Of a DNA stretch of 27,767 bases, positions 14,892-23,230 are shown piece by piece. A program made the position numbers and the translations under genes. Origin of the DNA: Candidatus Aerophobus profundus SCGC AAA252-L23. GTDB lineage: Bacteria; Aerophobota; Aerophobia; Aerophobales; Aerophobaceae. Where the stretch lies: NCBI GenBank assembly GCA_000402295.1, contig AQRW01000162.1:1-27767 (forward strand), in the 5' to 3' direction. Numbering within the stretch: position 1 is the first letter of the stretch; each line of letters starts with the position of its first letter. The notes beneath the pieces were generated by a model. That model was not told the origin of the DNA and searched no databases. It saw only the letters and a list, made by a program, of their open reading frames with translations.

Positions 14892-15704
14892 TTAAATAAT
14901 CCGCTGAGGATGGGTGTAGATATTCATTCTCTCTTGGCGAAGAAACCCCACCAGAGTAATATTGAGCTTATTGGCCCAAGATACGGCAAGATCGGTGGGA
15001 GCGGAAGGGGAGGCCAGGAGTGGAATAACCCTTCTGGTGACTTTTCCCAAAATCTCCCAGGATATTCTTCCACTGAGCAAGAGGAACTTATCCTTGATTT
15101 CCATCCCTCGCATAAAGCACTCGCCAAGTACTTTGTCCAAAGCATTGTGTCGTCCCAGATCCTCGGCGAAAACCTCCAACCTGTCAGTCCCATAGAGAGC
15201 GCAGCTGTGATTTCCTCCTGTGGTCTTAAACAGAGTTGATCTTTCCTCAAACTCCCGCATGGCTTCAAAGAGAGTCTCCTTCTTAATACAGAAAGAAGAA
15301 TCCAATGATTCAGTATCCCGAGGGTATGGAATATCATACAAGGAGCAGGTCCCACAAGAGGAGGCCACCAGGCGTTTTGAGATTAGCTTTCTTATAGTTT
15401 GGGTAGGCATGTCTATATGTACTTGAACAAAGCTTTTTTCGGGATTGAAGTAGGTTTCTCTTATTCTCCCCCTATCACCAGTTTGTAGTATTCCCTGGGA
15501 AAGAAGAAACCCTACCGCCAGTTCCTTCAGCTTGGGCGGTGTGCAAAGGAGAGTTCCTATCTCTACCTCATTAACAAAGATGGCCAGGGGGAGCTCTCTT
15601 ATCACCCGGTCTCTTAACCTTATTCTATCATTCACCTGCAGGCGGAGAATGTCCACCTCTTCTTCGGAACGTGAGTTCATTTTTGCTTTCAACACCTCAT
15701 TCAT
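14892..15704 (-). CDS. fdhD: FdhD sulfurtransferase for formate dehydrogenase
   Basis: 270-residue FdhD-family protein. FdhD carries sulfur from a cysteine desulfurase to the Mo/W-bis-MGD cofactor, which formate dehydrogenases need for activity. The conserved Cys pair is present as SSCGTCS (C117, C120). Other family blocks seen are KELAVGFLLSQGIL, GGNHSCALY, EDLGRHNALDKVLG and SAPTDLAVSWANKLNITLVGF. AAAGGAG lies seven bases before the ATG. No formate dehydrogenase gene is in the window. Downstream position after mobB, tatC and tatA supports a role in making an exported molybdoenzyme. Confidence 0.92.
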   Translation of the reverse strand: MNEVLKAKMNSRSEEEVDILRLQVNDRIRLRDRVIRELPLAIFVNEVEIGTLLCTPPKLKELAVGFLLSQGILQTGDRGRIRETYFNPEKSFVQVHIDMPTQTIRKLISKRLVASSCGTCSLYDIPYPRDTESLDSSFCIKKETLFEAMREFEERSTLFKTTGGNHSCALYGTDRLEVFAEDLGRHNALDKVLGECFMRGMEIKDKFLLLSGRISWEILGKVTRRVIPLLASPSAPTDLAVSWANKLNITLVGFLRQERMNIYTHPQRII

Positions 15705-15716
15705 ACCTGTACTCCT

Positions 15717-15830
15717 TTATCCTTCGGGATCAACGGCAATATGAGTGCAGGCAAGCTCCTTAAATGTTCTTACAATCGCCTCTCCGGATAAGCCACGGAT
15801 ATCGGCTTTAGCTGGACCTGCTTTTCTCAA
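15717..15830 (-). CDS. Possible short ORF between mobB and fdhD
   Basis: A 37-codon open frame starting with TTG fills the gap between mobB and fdhD, and its TAA overlaps the ribosome binding site of fdhD. The frame stays open upstream into the end of mobB. The peptide is not recognised; it reads as a plausible soluble sequence with GLSGEAIVRTFKELAC. It may be a small coupled gene, a remnant of a larger gene, or chance. Confidence 0.2.
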   Translation of the reverse strand: MRKAGPAKADIRGLSGEAIVRTFKELACTHIAVDPEG

Positions 15831-15841
15831 TGGCGATCTAC

Positions 15842-16561
15842 CTATGCATTGTCGACTTTTATGACCACTTTGCGTATACTTTCTGGTGTGCTTTTCCTCC
15901 TCAATGACTCAACCATTGCCAAAGTCATGTTCTTAACCATACCCTGGACAAAATTGTTGAGTAACAGCTTCTCACCGTTTACAAGTATTTCTAGGCCTTG
16001 GTTTGTATTTTCTCTTTGTTGCATAACTTCCTCCAAGAAATCCGTGATTCTACTGACTTCATTCGGTCGGAAAACTGGTGTATCCGTGCTCACATCCACA
16101 TCGCTGACAACCGCAACAATTTCCCCCAGCGTAGGGTCCAGGCAGTCACTAATTCCTTTTCGCAATAGCTCTATTCTTTTCATTCCCGGAAGGTTACCGA
16201 GACCTTCCACCAACACTATATCAAGACCGTAAAAAAGTGACGAGAAAAGCCCCGGAATCTCCTCAATCTCCTTTCTTTCTCGTTCTCTTATCAAGGCAAA
16301 TCTCTCGGGAGAAGTCAGAAGAACCCCTGCACTTCCAGCCGACAAAAACTTGTGAGAATCTTTTCCTTCCTTATCCAGATCAAAACCGTGAGGACAGTTC
16401 TTAACCGCCCCTACCCGGTACCCTCTTTTTGCCAGTTCCGGAATAAGCTTTAGAATAAGGCTGGTTTTACCTACTTCCGATCTACCGACTATCCCCAGAA
16501 CAGAAGGTATTCTGTCAGATTCACCGTGGTCCACTCGACTTTCCTTTTCCTTATTCTGCAC
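15842..16561 (-). CDS. mobB: MobB-like GTP-binding protein of molybdopterin guanine dinucleotide synthesis
   Basis: 239-residue P-loop protein. GIVGRSEVGKTS near residue 24-35 is the Walker A motif, followed by the MobB-typical VGAVKNCPHGFDLDKEGKDSHKF and LVEGLGNLPGMKRIEL. MobB assists MobA in attaching GMP to molybdopterin. The C-terminal about 50 residues (ILVNGEKLLLNNFVQGMVKNM) form an extension seen in MobB of many anaerobes. It lies upstream of fdhD on the same strand, consistent with joint expression of Mo-cofactor maturation genes. Confidence 0.88.
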   Translation of the reverse strand: MQNKEKESRVDHGESDRIPSVLGIVGRSEVGKTSLILKLIPELAKRGYRVGAVKNCPHGFDLDKEGKDSHKFLSAGSAGVLLTSPERFALIRERERKEIEEIPGLFSSLFYGLDIVLVEGLGNLPGMKRIELLRKGISDCLDPTLGEIVAVVSDVDVSTDTPVFRPNEVSRITDFLEEVMQQRENTNQGLEILVNGEKLLLNNFVQGMVKNMTLAMVESLRRKSTPESIRKVVIKVDNA

Positions 16562-16638
16562 TTTCTACCCCAACCCAAATTACCTCAAGATCTTGTTGCT
16601 TCTGCTTCCCTCGAAATCATTGATTATCAAATGTAATC

Positions 16639-18015
16639 TTATTCTTCATAGGCGGGAAGTCTAAAGCTGAAGTTACTTCCTTTTCCTATTTCGCTTTGAA
16701 CTGTTATCTCTCCTCCGTACTTCTGCAGTATCTTCTTCACTATCGGTAAACCTAAACCGGTTCCTCTTCGACTGAGTTTTTTGGCATTTTTGCTCCTATA
16801 GAATTCTTTGAATATCTTCTTCAAGTCCTCCTCACCTATTCCAATACCCGTGTCTGATACTTCAGCCCTTACTTGAAGACCCTCTTTCCAAATCTTGACC
16901 CGAGCCTCACCTTTAGGGGGAGTGTACTTGACTGCATTTCCTATAAGGTTAGAAAAGAGAAGTCCCATTTCCTCCTCGTCCGTCCAGGTATACAGAGGAT
17001 AGGAAGGGAGAATAAGTTGAAGGGTCAGGTCTTTGCACTGCACCTGAGGTCTTATGGAATCGGCAACCAGATTAACTATACTTGTTAGATCCACTTTTGT
17101 TCTTTTCTCTCGGGATGTATTTTCCCTCAGCTGGGCAAGACTCAGCAAATCGTCTACTAACATCAACAGGAACTTTGATCTTTCTTCAATTCTCTCTACA
17201 CACTCTTGCTGCTTGACCGAGAGCCTTCCTAAATATCCCTCGGTGAATAGAGTGAGGGAACTTTGAATGGAGGACAAGGGGGACCGAAGTTCGTGGGTTA
17301 CCGCCAATACAAATTCAGATTTCGCTCGGGCTACTGTCTCCAATTCTCGGTAAGCTTTTTCCAGATTTTCTTCCAAGATCAAGAGATTTTTTTCCCTTTG
17401 TCTTAGCTTGGTGGTTACCGAGGTTGCCAAATATCCTACCACCCACATGGTAACTATCGAAAATGATAACATAGTAACGACAGATAGGAAGTCATTGTAA
17501 GATCTGCCCGCGGAAATAGAGGTCATTTCAATGTGAGCGATCACCCCGGAGTATTCCAGGAAAGCAAGCAAAACCAAAAAACCGGTAGCCAAACTCACGT
17601 GCCAACAACAGTTTCTCCGGGATAGGAGGATGGCCGACATTATTATGTGGAAGACAAAACAGAAAATTAGGGGGCTCTCAATCCCACCGGTGTAGTGTAC
17701 TAAAAGAAGCAGGGCTATCCAGTCTGTTCCCACTTGGAAGTTCGTCAGCCGACTGAAGGCCTTTGTCTGCTCGGGAAGATTCTTTTTGCTTCTTTCAAAG
17801 GAAATCTTGAAAACAACGTTATAAGCAGCAACCACTAAACCGACAATTAATAGGGGCATCCAGTGAATTGGAAAATTCAAAAAGAACTTTACTATAATGA
17901 CACACAATATCAGCCCTGCCGCCGCCAGCCATCGAAGTCTAATTGACCATCCAGCCCTGTAGATCAACTCCTCTTCTACCGGCAGTAAATGAGTTGATTT
18001 TTCTTCTTTATCCAT
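16639..18015 (-). CDS. Membrane-bound sensor histidine kinase
   Basis: 458-residue kinase. The N-terminal about 200 residues hold about six predicted membrane helices with no recognised sensor domain. A coiled linker (about 203-230) leads to a HisKA domain with the phosphorylated histidine in AVTHELRSPLSS (H241). The HATPase domain shows the N box (LIGNAVKYTP), DTGIGI and GTGLGLPIV. The membrane part may sense a signal inside the bilayer such as lipid or quinone redox state, but this is inference. The response regulator gene is immediately upstream (18 bases), so the two are a pair. Confidence 0.9.
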   Translation of the reverse strand: MDKEEKSTHLLPVEEELIYRAGWSIRLRWLAAAGLILCVIIVKFFLNFPIHWMPLLIVGLVVAAYNVVFKISFERSKKNLPEQTKAFSRLTNFQVGTDWIALLLLVHYTGGIESPLIFCFVFHIIMSAILLSRRNCCWHVSLATGFLVLLAFLEYSGVIAHIEMTSISAGRSYNDFLSVVTMLSFSIVTMWVVGYLATSVTTKLRQREKNLLILEENLEKAYRELETVARAKSEFVLAVTHELRSPLSSIQSSLTLFTEGYLGRLSVKQQECVERIEERSKFLLMLVDDLLSLAQLRENTSREKRTKVDLTSIVNLVADSIRPQVQCKDLTLQLILPSYPLYTWTDEEEMGLLFSNLIGNAVKYTPPKGEARVKIWKEGLQVRAEVSDTGIGIGEEDLKKIFKEFYRSKNAKKLSRRGTGLGLPIVKKILQKYGGEITVQSEIGKGSNFSFRLPAYEE

Positions 18016-18033
18016 AGTCCATTTGCCTCAGTA

Positions 18034-18450
18034 TCAGCCTCTTGATTTTCTTAGCAAGTGTTCCACCTTCTCCAGGAGTTTTTGGGGTTCTATCGGTTTT
18101 TCCGCATAATCGTCAACTGGAATATAATCTTTGTCTGTATCAAGCGAGAAATTCAGTCCGGTTTTTTCCCGAATTGCCGTAATCATCAGTATCGGAATTT
18201 GGGAATAGCTTGCATATTCAGAATGAGAGTCTTTGCTCCTCAATTTTTGAGATATCCAGAATCCCTCACCGGTTGTCCCCATCATAACATCAAGGATGAT
18301 AAGGTCCGGTTCGACCTGCTTTATTCTCTCCAATCCTTCTTCTCCATCGGCAGCAGAGAATACTTGGTAGGAGCGACTTTCCAAAACAGTTCTGATAAAT
18401 TCCACATAATTTTGATCATCGTCAATCACCACGATTTTCTTTTTCATCAT
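18034..18450 (-). CDS. Single-domain response regulator (receiver only)
   Basis: 138-residue receiver domain with acidic residues DDD at 10-12, the phosphoacceptor aspartate in LIILDVMMG (D54), the switch threonine in ILMITA and the conserved lysine in AEKPIEP. No DNA-binding or enzymatic output domain follows. An insertion between helix 3 and helix 4 (SKDSHSEYASYSQ and SLDTDKDYIPVD regions) lengthens it relative to CheY-like proteins. Such insertion-bearing receivers are common in multi-component relays. It is paired with the kinase just downstream, so its output is likely by protein contact. Confidence 0.88.
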   Translation of the reverse strand: MMKKKIVVIDDDQNYVEFIRTVLESRSYQVFSAADGEEGLERIKQVEPDLIILDVMMGTTGEGFWISQKLRSKDSHSEYASYSQIPILMITAIREKTGLNFSLDTDKDYIPVDDYAEKPIEPQKLLEKVEHLLRKSRG

Positions 18451-18468
18451 TCTCCCTCCCCCTTGACA

Positions 18469-19158
18469 CTATCTCTGATAAGCTAATTTACTCAATCCGA
18501 TACTTATCTCGTAGAGTAGAATAAGAGGGCCGGCCATAAGTAACTGAGTGAATACATCCGGTGGAGTTAAGAGTGCACTTATGACCAGGATTACTACAAT
18601 AGCCATTTTTCTCTTCTCAATCAAGAATTCCGGGGTCAAGATGCCTATTTTGGTCAAGAACACTGATAACAAAGGGAGTTCAAATATGACACCGAAAGCA
18701 AGAAGAAGAGTGGTCACGAAGGATATGTATCGGTCAATAGAAATCATCGGCTGAAAAAGCGACTGACTGAAGCCGAGAAGGAAGTTCAACCCGATGGGTA
18801 AGACAATGAAATAGCAGAATGCTCCTCCTCCCAGAAAAAGGAGAACCGAAGCTGGTGTGTATATGAGAACGCCCCGCTTTTCTTTTCGCTTCAGTCCCGG
18901 GGCAACAAACTTCCAGGCCTCATAGAAGATCACCGGGAGAGCCAGGATGATACCTCCAAATACTGCCACCTTGAGAGTGGTGACAAAGGCCTCCTGAGGC
19001 GCAATAAACACCAGCTTCCCCTGATAGTGATAGGGTTTGGTTAAGAATCCCATAACCAGATCGGAGTAGAAATAGCAGGCCATCGATAGTCCAATTACTG
19101 TTACCATACAAATTATTACCCGTCTCCTCAGCTCATCCAGATGGTATAGTAATGACAT
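18469..19158 (-). CDS. tatC: Sec-independent protein translocase TatC
   Basis: 229-residue six-helix membrane protein. The N-terminal LLYHLDELRRRV is the conserved TatC motif that recognises twin-arginine signal peptides. It is followed by FIAPQEAFVTTLKVA, FYEAWKFVAPGLKRKEKR and the late block ALLTPPDVFTQLLMAGPLILLYEIS, in family order and normal length. It forms the Tat receptor complex in the cytoplasmic membrane. tatA lies three bases upstream. Linkage to mobB and fdhD suggests a molybdoenzyme as cargo, since these are exported folded with their cofactor. Confidence 0.95.
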   Translation of the reverse strand: MSLLYHLDELRRRVIICMVTVIGLSMACYFYSDLVMGFLTKPYHYQGKLVFIAPQEAFVTTLKVAVFGGIILALPVIFYEAWKFVAPGLKRKEKRGVLIYTPASVLLFLGGGAFCYFIVLPIGLNFLLGFSQSLFQPMISIDRYISFVTTLLLAFGVIFELPLLSVFLTKIGILTPEFLIEKRKMAIVVILVISALLTPPDVFTQLLMAGPLILLYEISIGLSKLAYQR

Positions 19159-19161
19159 ATA

Positions 19162-19374
19162 TCACACTGACTCTTTGTGATTGTCCTTTTTTCTCTTGTC
19201 TTCGTCTGGACTCACACTTACCGAGGTCACATCTTCTATTTCCTGACTGGCTTTCTTGAATTCACGCATTGCCTTGCCCATGCCTTTAGCCAGCTCGGGA
19301 ATTTTTTTTGCCCCAAAAAGAAGCACTACGGCTAAGAGAATCAATACCAACTCAGTTGGCCCTAATCCAAACAT
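19162..19374 (-). CDS. tatA: Tat pore subunit TatA
   Basis: About 70-residue protein with one N-terminal membrane helix (ELVLILLAVVLLF), the hinge GAKKIPELAKGMGKAMREFKKA and a charged C-terminal tail, the standard TatA layout. The second ATG (19374) is preferred. It gives the usual MFGLG start and lies six bases after AGGAGGT, whereas the ATG at 19380 would abut that site. It is cotranscribed with tatC. Confidence 0.93.
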   Translation of the reverse strand: MFGLGPTELVLILLAVVLLFGAKKIPELAKGMGKAMREFKKASQEIEDVTSVSVSPDEDKRKKDNHKESV

Positions 19375-19494
19375 TTCCATACCTCCTCTTATAATTATTC
19401 TTTATCGAAAATGGCATCGCGGATCTTGCCCAAGTTTAAAACTAAATATCAATCAGTAGAAAGTATCATCTTTACCTTCGTCTGGGAAAATGAG
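19375..19494. other. Intergenic region between the polyprenyl synthetase and tatA
   Basis: About 115 bases without a gene. It contains the tatA ribosome binding site (AAGAGGAGGT on the minus strand) and an AT-rich stretch. No clear promoter or terminator hairpin was recognised. Confidence 0.4.
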
Positions 19495-20433
19495 TTAGCC
19501 CGGGGATCCTGTTGTGTCGAGCAAGAATCCAGCAATCTGATACAAGATTTCCCTCTTGGCCCCCAGGTTCCTTAGGTTCTTATATATATCTCTGGTCAAC
19601 ATCTCAATATTTGACTTGGCGTAAGATTTTCCCAGCAGTCGAGCTGATCCATCATTATCCAGAATGTCGTCCCTAATCTGATATGCCATACCCAGACATT
19701 GACCGATTCTTGACAGGAGTTCGGTTGTCGACTTGCTGCCCTCAGCCAAGATTGCACCCGCTTTCATTGACACTCCCATCAGTGCCCCCGTTTTGTGCAT
19801 ATTGATGTAATTCATGGTGTCATAAATTTCGGCGTTGGGGTCGCTCTGTGCTTTGGAGAAAGAGTATTCCGGACAGGTCCCATACCCCAAACGTGCCGGC
19901 TCGTTACCATTATTCCTGGTTTGTCGACAGGAGACCTTGGTTAAGCAGTTACTTCTGGTCAGATCAACAACCTGACCACCTATCATTCCGAAGGTTCCGA
20001 TTGCCTGGGTAACTTCTTTGACAATGGTATTTTGTCTTTGAGAATGTGTACCTCTGGTCATCAAATTGAAGGCAAAGGTAAGTAACCCGTTACCAGCGAG
20101 AATCGCCATTGCCTCTCCGAATTTCCTGTGGGTCGCCGGCTTCCCTCGTCTCACGTCATCGTCATCCATACAAGGTAGGTCATCATGGATTAAGGAGTAA
20201 CAATGAATAAGCTCAAGACCACAAGCGGTTGGGAGAGCATCTATCTCCCTACCCCTACAGATCTCACAGGAAGCTAAACAGAGTATCGGCCTAATCCTTT
20301 TCCCGCCCGAGAAAACACTGTAGCGCATGGCCTCATGAATGACCCGGGGGTAAGTCAACTTACCGGGCAAGTAGAAGTCCAATGCTCTGTCAATTAATCT
20401 CCGTTTTACTCTCATGTAGTCGTGGATATCCAA
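19495..20433 (-). CDS. Polyprenyl diphosphate synthase (FPP/GGPP synthase family) with an insertion
   Basis: 312-residue trans-isoprenyl diphosphate synthase. The first Asp-rich motif is DDLPCMDDDD (D84-D93, the bacterial type with four residues between), preceded by GGKRIRP and followed by RRGKPATHRKFGEAMAILAG. The second is QIRDDILDND (D255, D256, D259). The enzyme condenses isopentenyl diphosphate units into C15-C20 chains. Between GGQVVDL and the HKTGALMG motif is an extra stretch of about 40 residues (160-205) with several Cys, absent from typical family members. Residues after the second Asp motif also deviate from the usual pattern. TTG is the likely start (AGGAGA upstream, inside the end of the previous gene). 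The gene directly follows the radical SAM genes. Confidence 0.88.
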   Translation of the reverse strand: MDIHDYMRVKRRLIDRALDFYLPGKLTYPRVIHEAMRYSVFSGGKRIRPILCLASCEICRGREIDALPTACGLELIHCYSLIHDDLPCMDDDDVRRGKPATHRKFGEAMAILAGNGLLTFAFNLMTRGTHSQRQNTIVKEVTQAIGTFGMIGGQVVDLTRSNCLTKVSCRQTRNNGNEPARLGYGTCPEYSFSKAQSDPNAEIYDTMNYINMHKTGALMGVSMKAGAILAEGSKSTTELLSRIGQCLGMAYQIRDDILDNDGSARLLGKSYAKSNIEMLTRDIYKNLRNLGAKREILYQIAGFLLDTTGSPG

Positions 20434-21504
20434 CTAATTCTCCTGTTGTCTGGCACGGCCATGGTGACGCCACAACGGGGTGTCTCTACGGTCCGGCCCC
20501 CGTACTCCCTCTTTTGGTAAAGATGACCCTGGCGGCTGCCTCTTCACCCAAGAATCCACTGAACAGCAGGTTTTTTGCCAGCGAATTTCTAAGCCGTACA
20601 TTTGGGCTCTTTTGACTGTTGTCTGGCACTGAAGGGCCATTCGGTTCACCCCCGCCTCCAGAGCCAGAAGTTCCATCTGCTCGCCCAAATTGTTCCGCGG
20701 CCGCGCGCATCCCAAAGACATCAGGGTCTCGGGCATCATAATCCGAGCTGTAGCAATCACCCGTGCTACCTCCTGGGGGAGAGGAGGCTGGACTTTCTCC
20801 ATTGGTGTGTCCGGCAAAGGCATAAGCGAAACGATAACCAGAGTTGCTGGTGTATAGGGCTTAATCATCTGCAGAGCCCTGAATTCACCTTTGATTTTGC
20901 CATAGTGAAGGCCCACCACAATGTGAGGTACAATCGGAATCTTTGCCTCACTGAGAGCCTCCAATGATTGCGTTATCGCATTGGGAGTGATATCAAGATG
21001 ACATACTTCTCTCAGGGTGTTCTCATCCCCGACCACATCGATTAAGGCTTGATCTACACCTACCTCTTTTAGTCTTCTGGCACACTTGCGATCTAAAAGC
21101 CCGGTATGGACAGAAATCTTCAGCTCAGTTTGATTTTTGACTTTTTCTATCGCCTTGAAGAATTTTCCCCAGGGTAGTTTTCCTTTGCTCGAACTGCCTC
21201 CACTCACCAAGCATCCAATAAAGCCATTTCTTGCCAGTATCAGACATCTACGGATGAATTCTTCCGGTGTCGTGGCATATATCATGGGTTTGAGTATCTT
21301 AGAATTGCAGTGATCACAGGAAAGGAAGCACCTGTCTCCGGTGATGGAAATAGCCGGATAACGGCCAATGTCTCTGCCGTACCGGATCATACCCGGTAGA
21401 TAAAAGACAATCCTTTTCCCAAACTTTTTCCAGGAGAGAAGCCGGGCTCGACTCAGAAGATTATCATAATCACGGTGCTTCATATCTAATACGGGAGTAT
21501 CCAT
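20434..21504 (-). CDS. Radical SAM protein, biotin/lipoyl-synthase-like (possible LipS partner)
   Basis: 356-residue radical SAM enzyme with the cluster-binding CFLSCDHC (C59, C63, C66) and a compact barrel without a B12 or SPASM domain. SGGSSSKGKLPW, HTGLLD and HIVVGLHYGKIKGE are seen along the barrel, and the C-terminal part has scattered cysteines (CARPR, CQTT, CCS) that could hold an auxiliary cluster. This layout resembles the biotin-synthase-related proteins now known as LipS1/LipS2, which insert sulfur in an alternative lipoate route, but the match is from memory and not certain. The last about 35 residues are basic and low in conservation features. A GGTGG precedes the ATG. Confidence 0.65.
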   Translation of the reverse strand: MDTPVLDMKHRDYDNLLSRARLLSWKKFGKRIVFYLPGMIRYGRDIGRYPAISITGDRCFLSCDHCNSKILKPMIYATTPEEFIRRCLILARNGFIGCLVSGGSSSKGKLPWGKFFKAIEKVKNQTELKISVHTGLLDRKCARRLKEVGVDQALIDVVGDENTLREVCHLDITPNAITQSLEALSEAKIPIVPHIVVGLHYGKIKGEFRALQMIKPYTPATLVIVSLMPLPDTPMEKVQPPLPQEVARVIATARIMMPETLMSLGCARPRNNLGEQMELLALEAGVNRMALQCQTTVKRAQMYGLEIRWQKTCCSVDSWVKRQPPGSSLPKEGVRGPDRRDTPLWRHHGRARQQEN

Positions 21505-21521
21505 CTTGTACCACCCTGTGT

Positions 21522-23228
21522 CTACGGGACTCTAACGGAGTTCCGTAGTAATTTCCACACCAATCTGGGAATCATCAGTTTCAGGCCCTTGGGCCACTGC
21601 AATTCTTTCTTATCACAGGCAGAAGCCCCATTCAGTCGGTCTTCATAGAGCTCCACCTGTTCTTTCCAAAATCCGGTATTCACTGACTGATCAATTTTTT
21701 GCAGGAGACTTCGTTCTCTACGAATCTTCTCTTCTATTCGTTCGGATGCCTTTGATTCCACCAGACCACATTTTTTCTTCAATTTGTTGATTCTTAGACA
21801 AGCTTCATAAGTAGCCTCAACAATTGTATCTTTGCTCATCCATTTGGTTTCATAGTTCAGCATATGTTTCCAACTAGGATTCAAGAGAGCAGTTCTATGT
21901 TCTTCCAAGGACCTGTGGAGGAGCCGGTATCCAAATCGTTGTGGATCTTCGAAAGCCAAGCTGCCCGGATCCAGGAAGGGTGCCAGAGGAGAAAAGAAAG
22001 GATGCATTCTGCCGTTTCCTCCAAATCTATCTATTAGATGTTCGCAGTACCTGACGGTGTCCATAACCGATGTATACGTCTGATGACTCAAGCCAATCAT
22101 GAAAAAAAGATCCAGTCGTTGACAGCCGGAAGCCAGGGCATTATCTATAGCTTTCTCCAAGACATCATTGTCGTAAGGTCTGCCAAATCTTTTTCGAATC
22201 CCGGGATCATGCGATTCGGGAGAGATCTGAAGGTTGAAGTTCGGTATAGTATGAGCCAGCCTTTCCTGGATTTCTTTTACCGGAGGTAGGTGTAACTCAA
22301 AAGCGAGGTGGTTCCTTATTTTGCATTTTTCCATGGCTTTCAGAAATGTATTTCCATAATCGTCAGGCGCGGCAAAGATATCGCCAAGAATCATGATGGG
22401 AGCAACGGAGTATGAGGATATATCTTTGATATCCTGAGCTAATCTGTCCGGACTGCGGTAAGCCGGATGCTCTCTGCCACAGATTCTTTGATAGGCACTT
22501 CGCGATCCCCCGCAGGTAACGCAGTTGTTGAGGCAACCCCGCCAGGGTAAGACCGCCAGTATGGGGTAGTCCATCCACTTGTTAAATGGAAGATGCCCGG
22601 AGAGGTCTCGGTATTTAAGTGCCGATCTTGCCACCGTAAGATAATCAAATCTTATCATGTCCAGATCAGGAGGAACCCAGGAAAGTTGGTTGACATTGAT
22701 TTGACCCTCTCTGTCCTTCCAGGTAAGATTCGGTATCCCGGATAATGAGCCATGATATTTCAAGGCTTTTACTAACTGTCGCAGTGGCTCCTCTACCGAA
22801 TCTCCTCGCAGGACATAGTCCACCTGAGGATATTGGATGAGTTGCCGGTGGTAATAAGAAGCCGATAATCCACCAAATATGACCGGGATTCGGGGATGCC
22901 ATTTTTTTACAATTCTGGCTATCTCCAAGCTCCCCTGAGCATGGCACAACCAGTGAAAATCAATGCCAAAGGCCACCGGGTGAAGAGAGCGAATTAGAGA
23001 CTCGGGATCGAACTTTTTTGCCGAAAGCATCTTTAGCGCCAGGTTCACAATTCGGGTTGATAAGTCGTGCCTCGTTAGGTACTCAGAAATAGTGAGAAAA
23101 CCAAGAGGATACATGTCAAATATCTGTACCGAAGGAACAACGTCACTGATGGGGCCGTAAAGTTGGGGAATCCTTCTAAAATCATATACGCTCGGAGGAT
23201 GAAGGAGTATCAAATCGGGGTTACCCAT
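21522..23228 (-). CDS. B12-binding radical SAM protein
   Basis: 568-residue protein. Residues about 4-150 form a cobalamin-binding-type Rossmann domain (LLHPPSVYDF, PVIFGGLSASYY, DYVLRGDSVEEPL). The classical DxHxxG histidine motif is not clear, as is common in radical SAM methylases. The radical SAM core follows with GCLNNCVTC (C232, C236, C239). The C-terminal about 130 residues are alpha-helical and charged. Such enzymes usually methylate or join unactivated carbons, for example in lipids, cofactors or natural products. The substrate is unknown; its place among a prenyl synthase and lipoate-related genes hints at an isoprenoid or lipoyl substrate. It follows the previous gene by two bases with AAGGAG before the ATG. 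Confidence 0.8.
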   Translation of the reverse strand: MGNPDLILLHPPSVYDFRRIPQLYGPISDVVPSVQIFDMYPLGFLTISEYLTRHDLSTRIVNLALKMLSAKKFDPESLIRSLHPVAFGIDFHWLCHAQGSLEIARIVKKWHPRIPVIFGGLSASYYHRQLIQYPQVDYVLRGDSVEEPLRQLVKALKYHGSLSGIPNLTWKDREGQINVNQLSWVPPDLDMIRFDYLTVARSALKYRDLSGHLPFNKWMDYPILAVLPWRGCLNNCVTCGGSRSAYQRICGREHPAYRSPDRLAQDIKDISSYSVAPIMILGDIFAAPDDYGNTFLKAMEKCKIRNHLAFELHLPPVKEIQERLAHTIPNFNLQISPESHDPGIRKRFGRPYDNDVLEKAIDNALASGCQRLDLFFMIGLSHQTYTSVMDTVRYCEHLIDRFGGNGRMHPFFSPLAPFLDPGSLAFEDPQRFGYRLLHRSLEEHRTALLNPSWKHMLNYETKWMSKDTIVEATYEACLRINKLKKKCGLVESKASERIEEKIRRERSLLQKIDQSVNTGFWKEQVELYEDRLNGASACDKKELQWPKGLKLMIPRLVWKLLRNSVRVP

Positions 23229-23230
23229 CC

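Noticed and set aside
14871..15239. Plus-strand open frames opposite fdhD
   Set aside because: FdhD on the minus strand is unmistakable; the plus-strand frames carry no recognisable motif.
20486..20710. Minus-strand 74-codon frame inside the radical SAM gene
   Set aside because: It is in a different frame of a well-supported gene and has a low-complexity Gly/Ser-rich composition.
22666..22947. Minus-strand 93-codon frame inside the B12 radical SAM gene
   Set aside because: Shadow frame with no motif; the main frame encodes the B12 domain.
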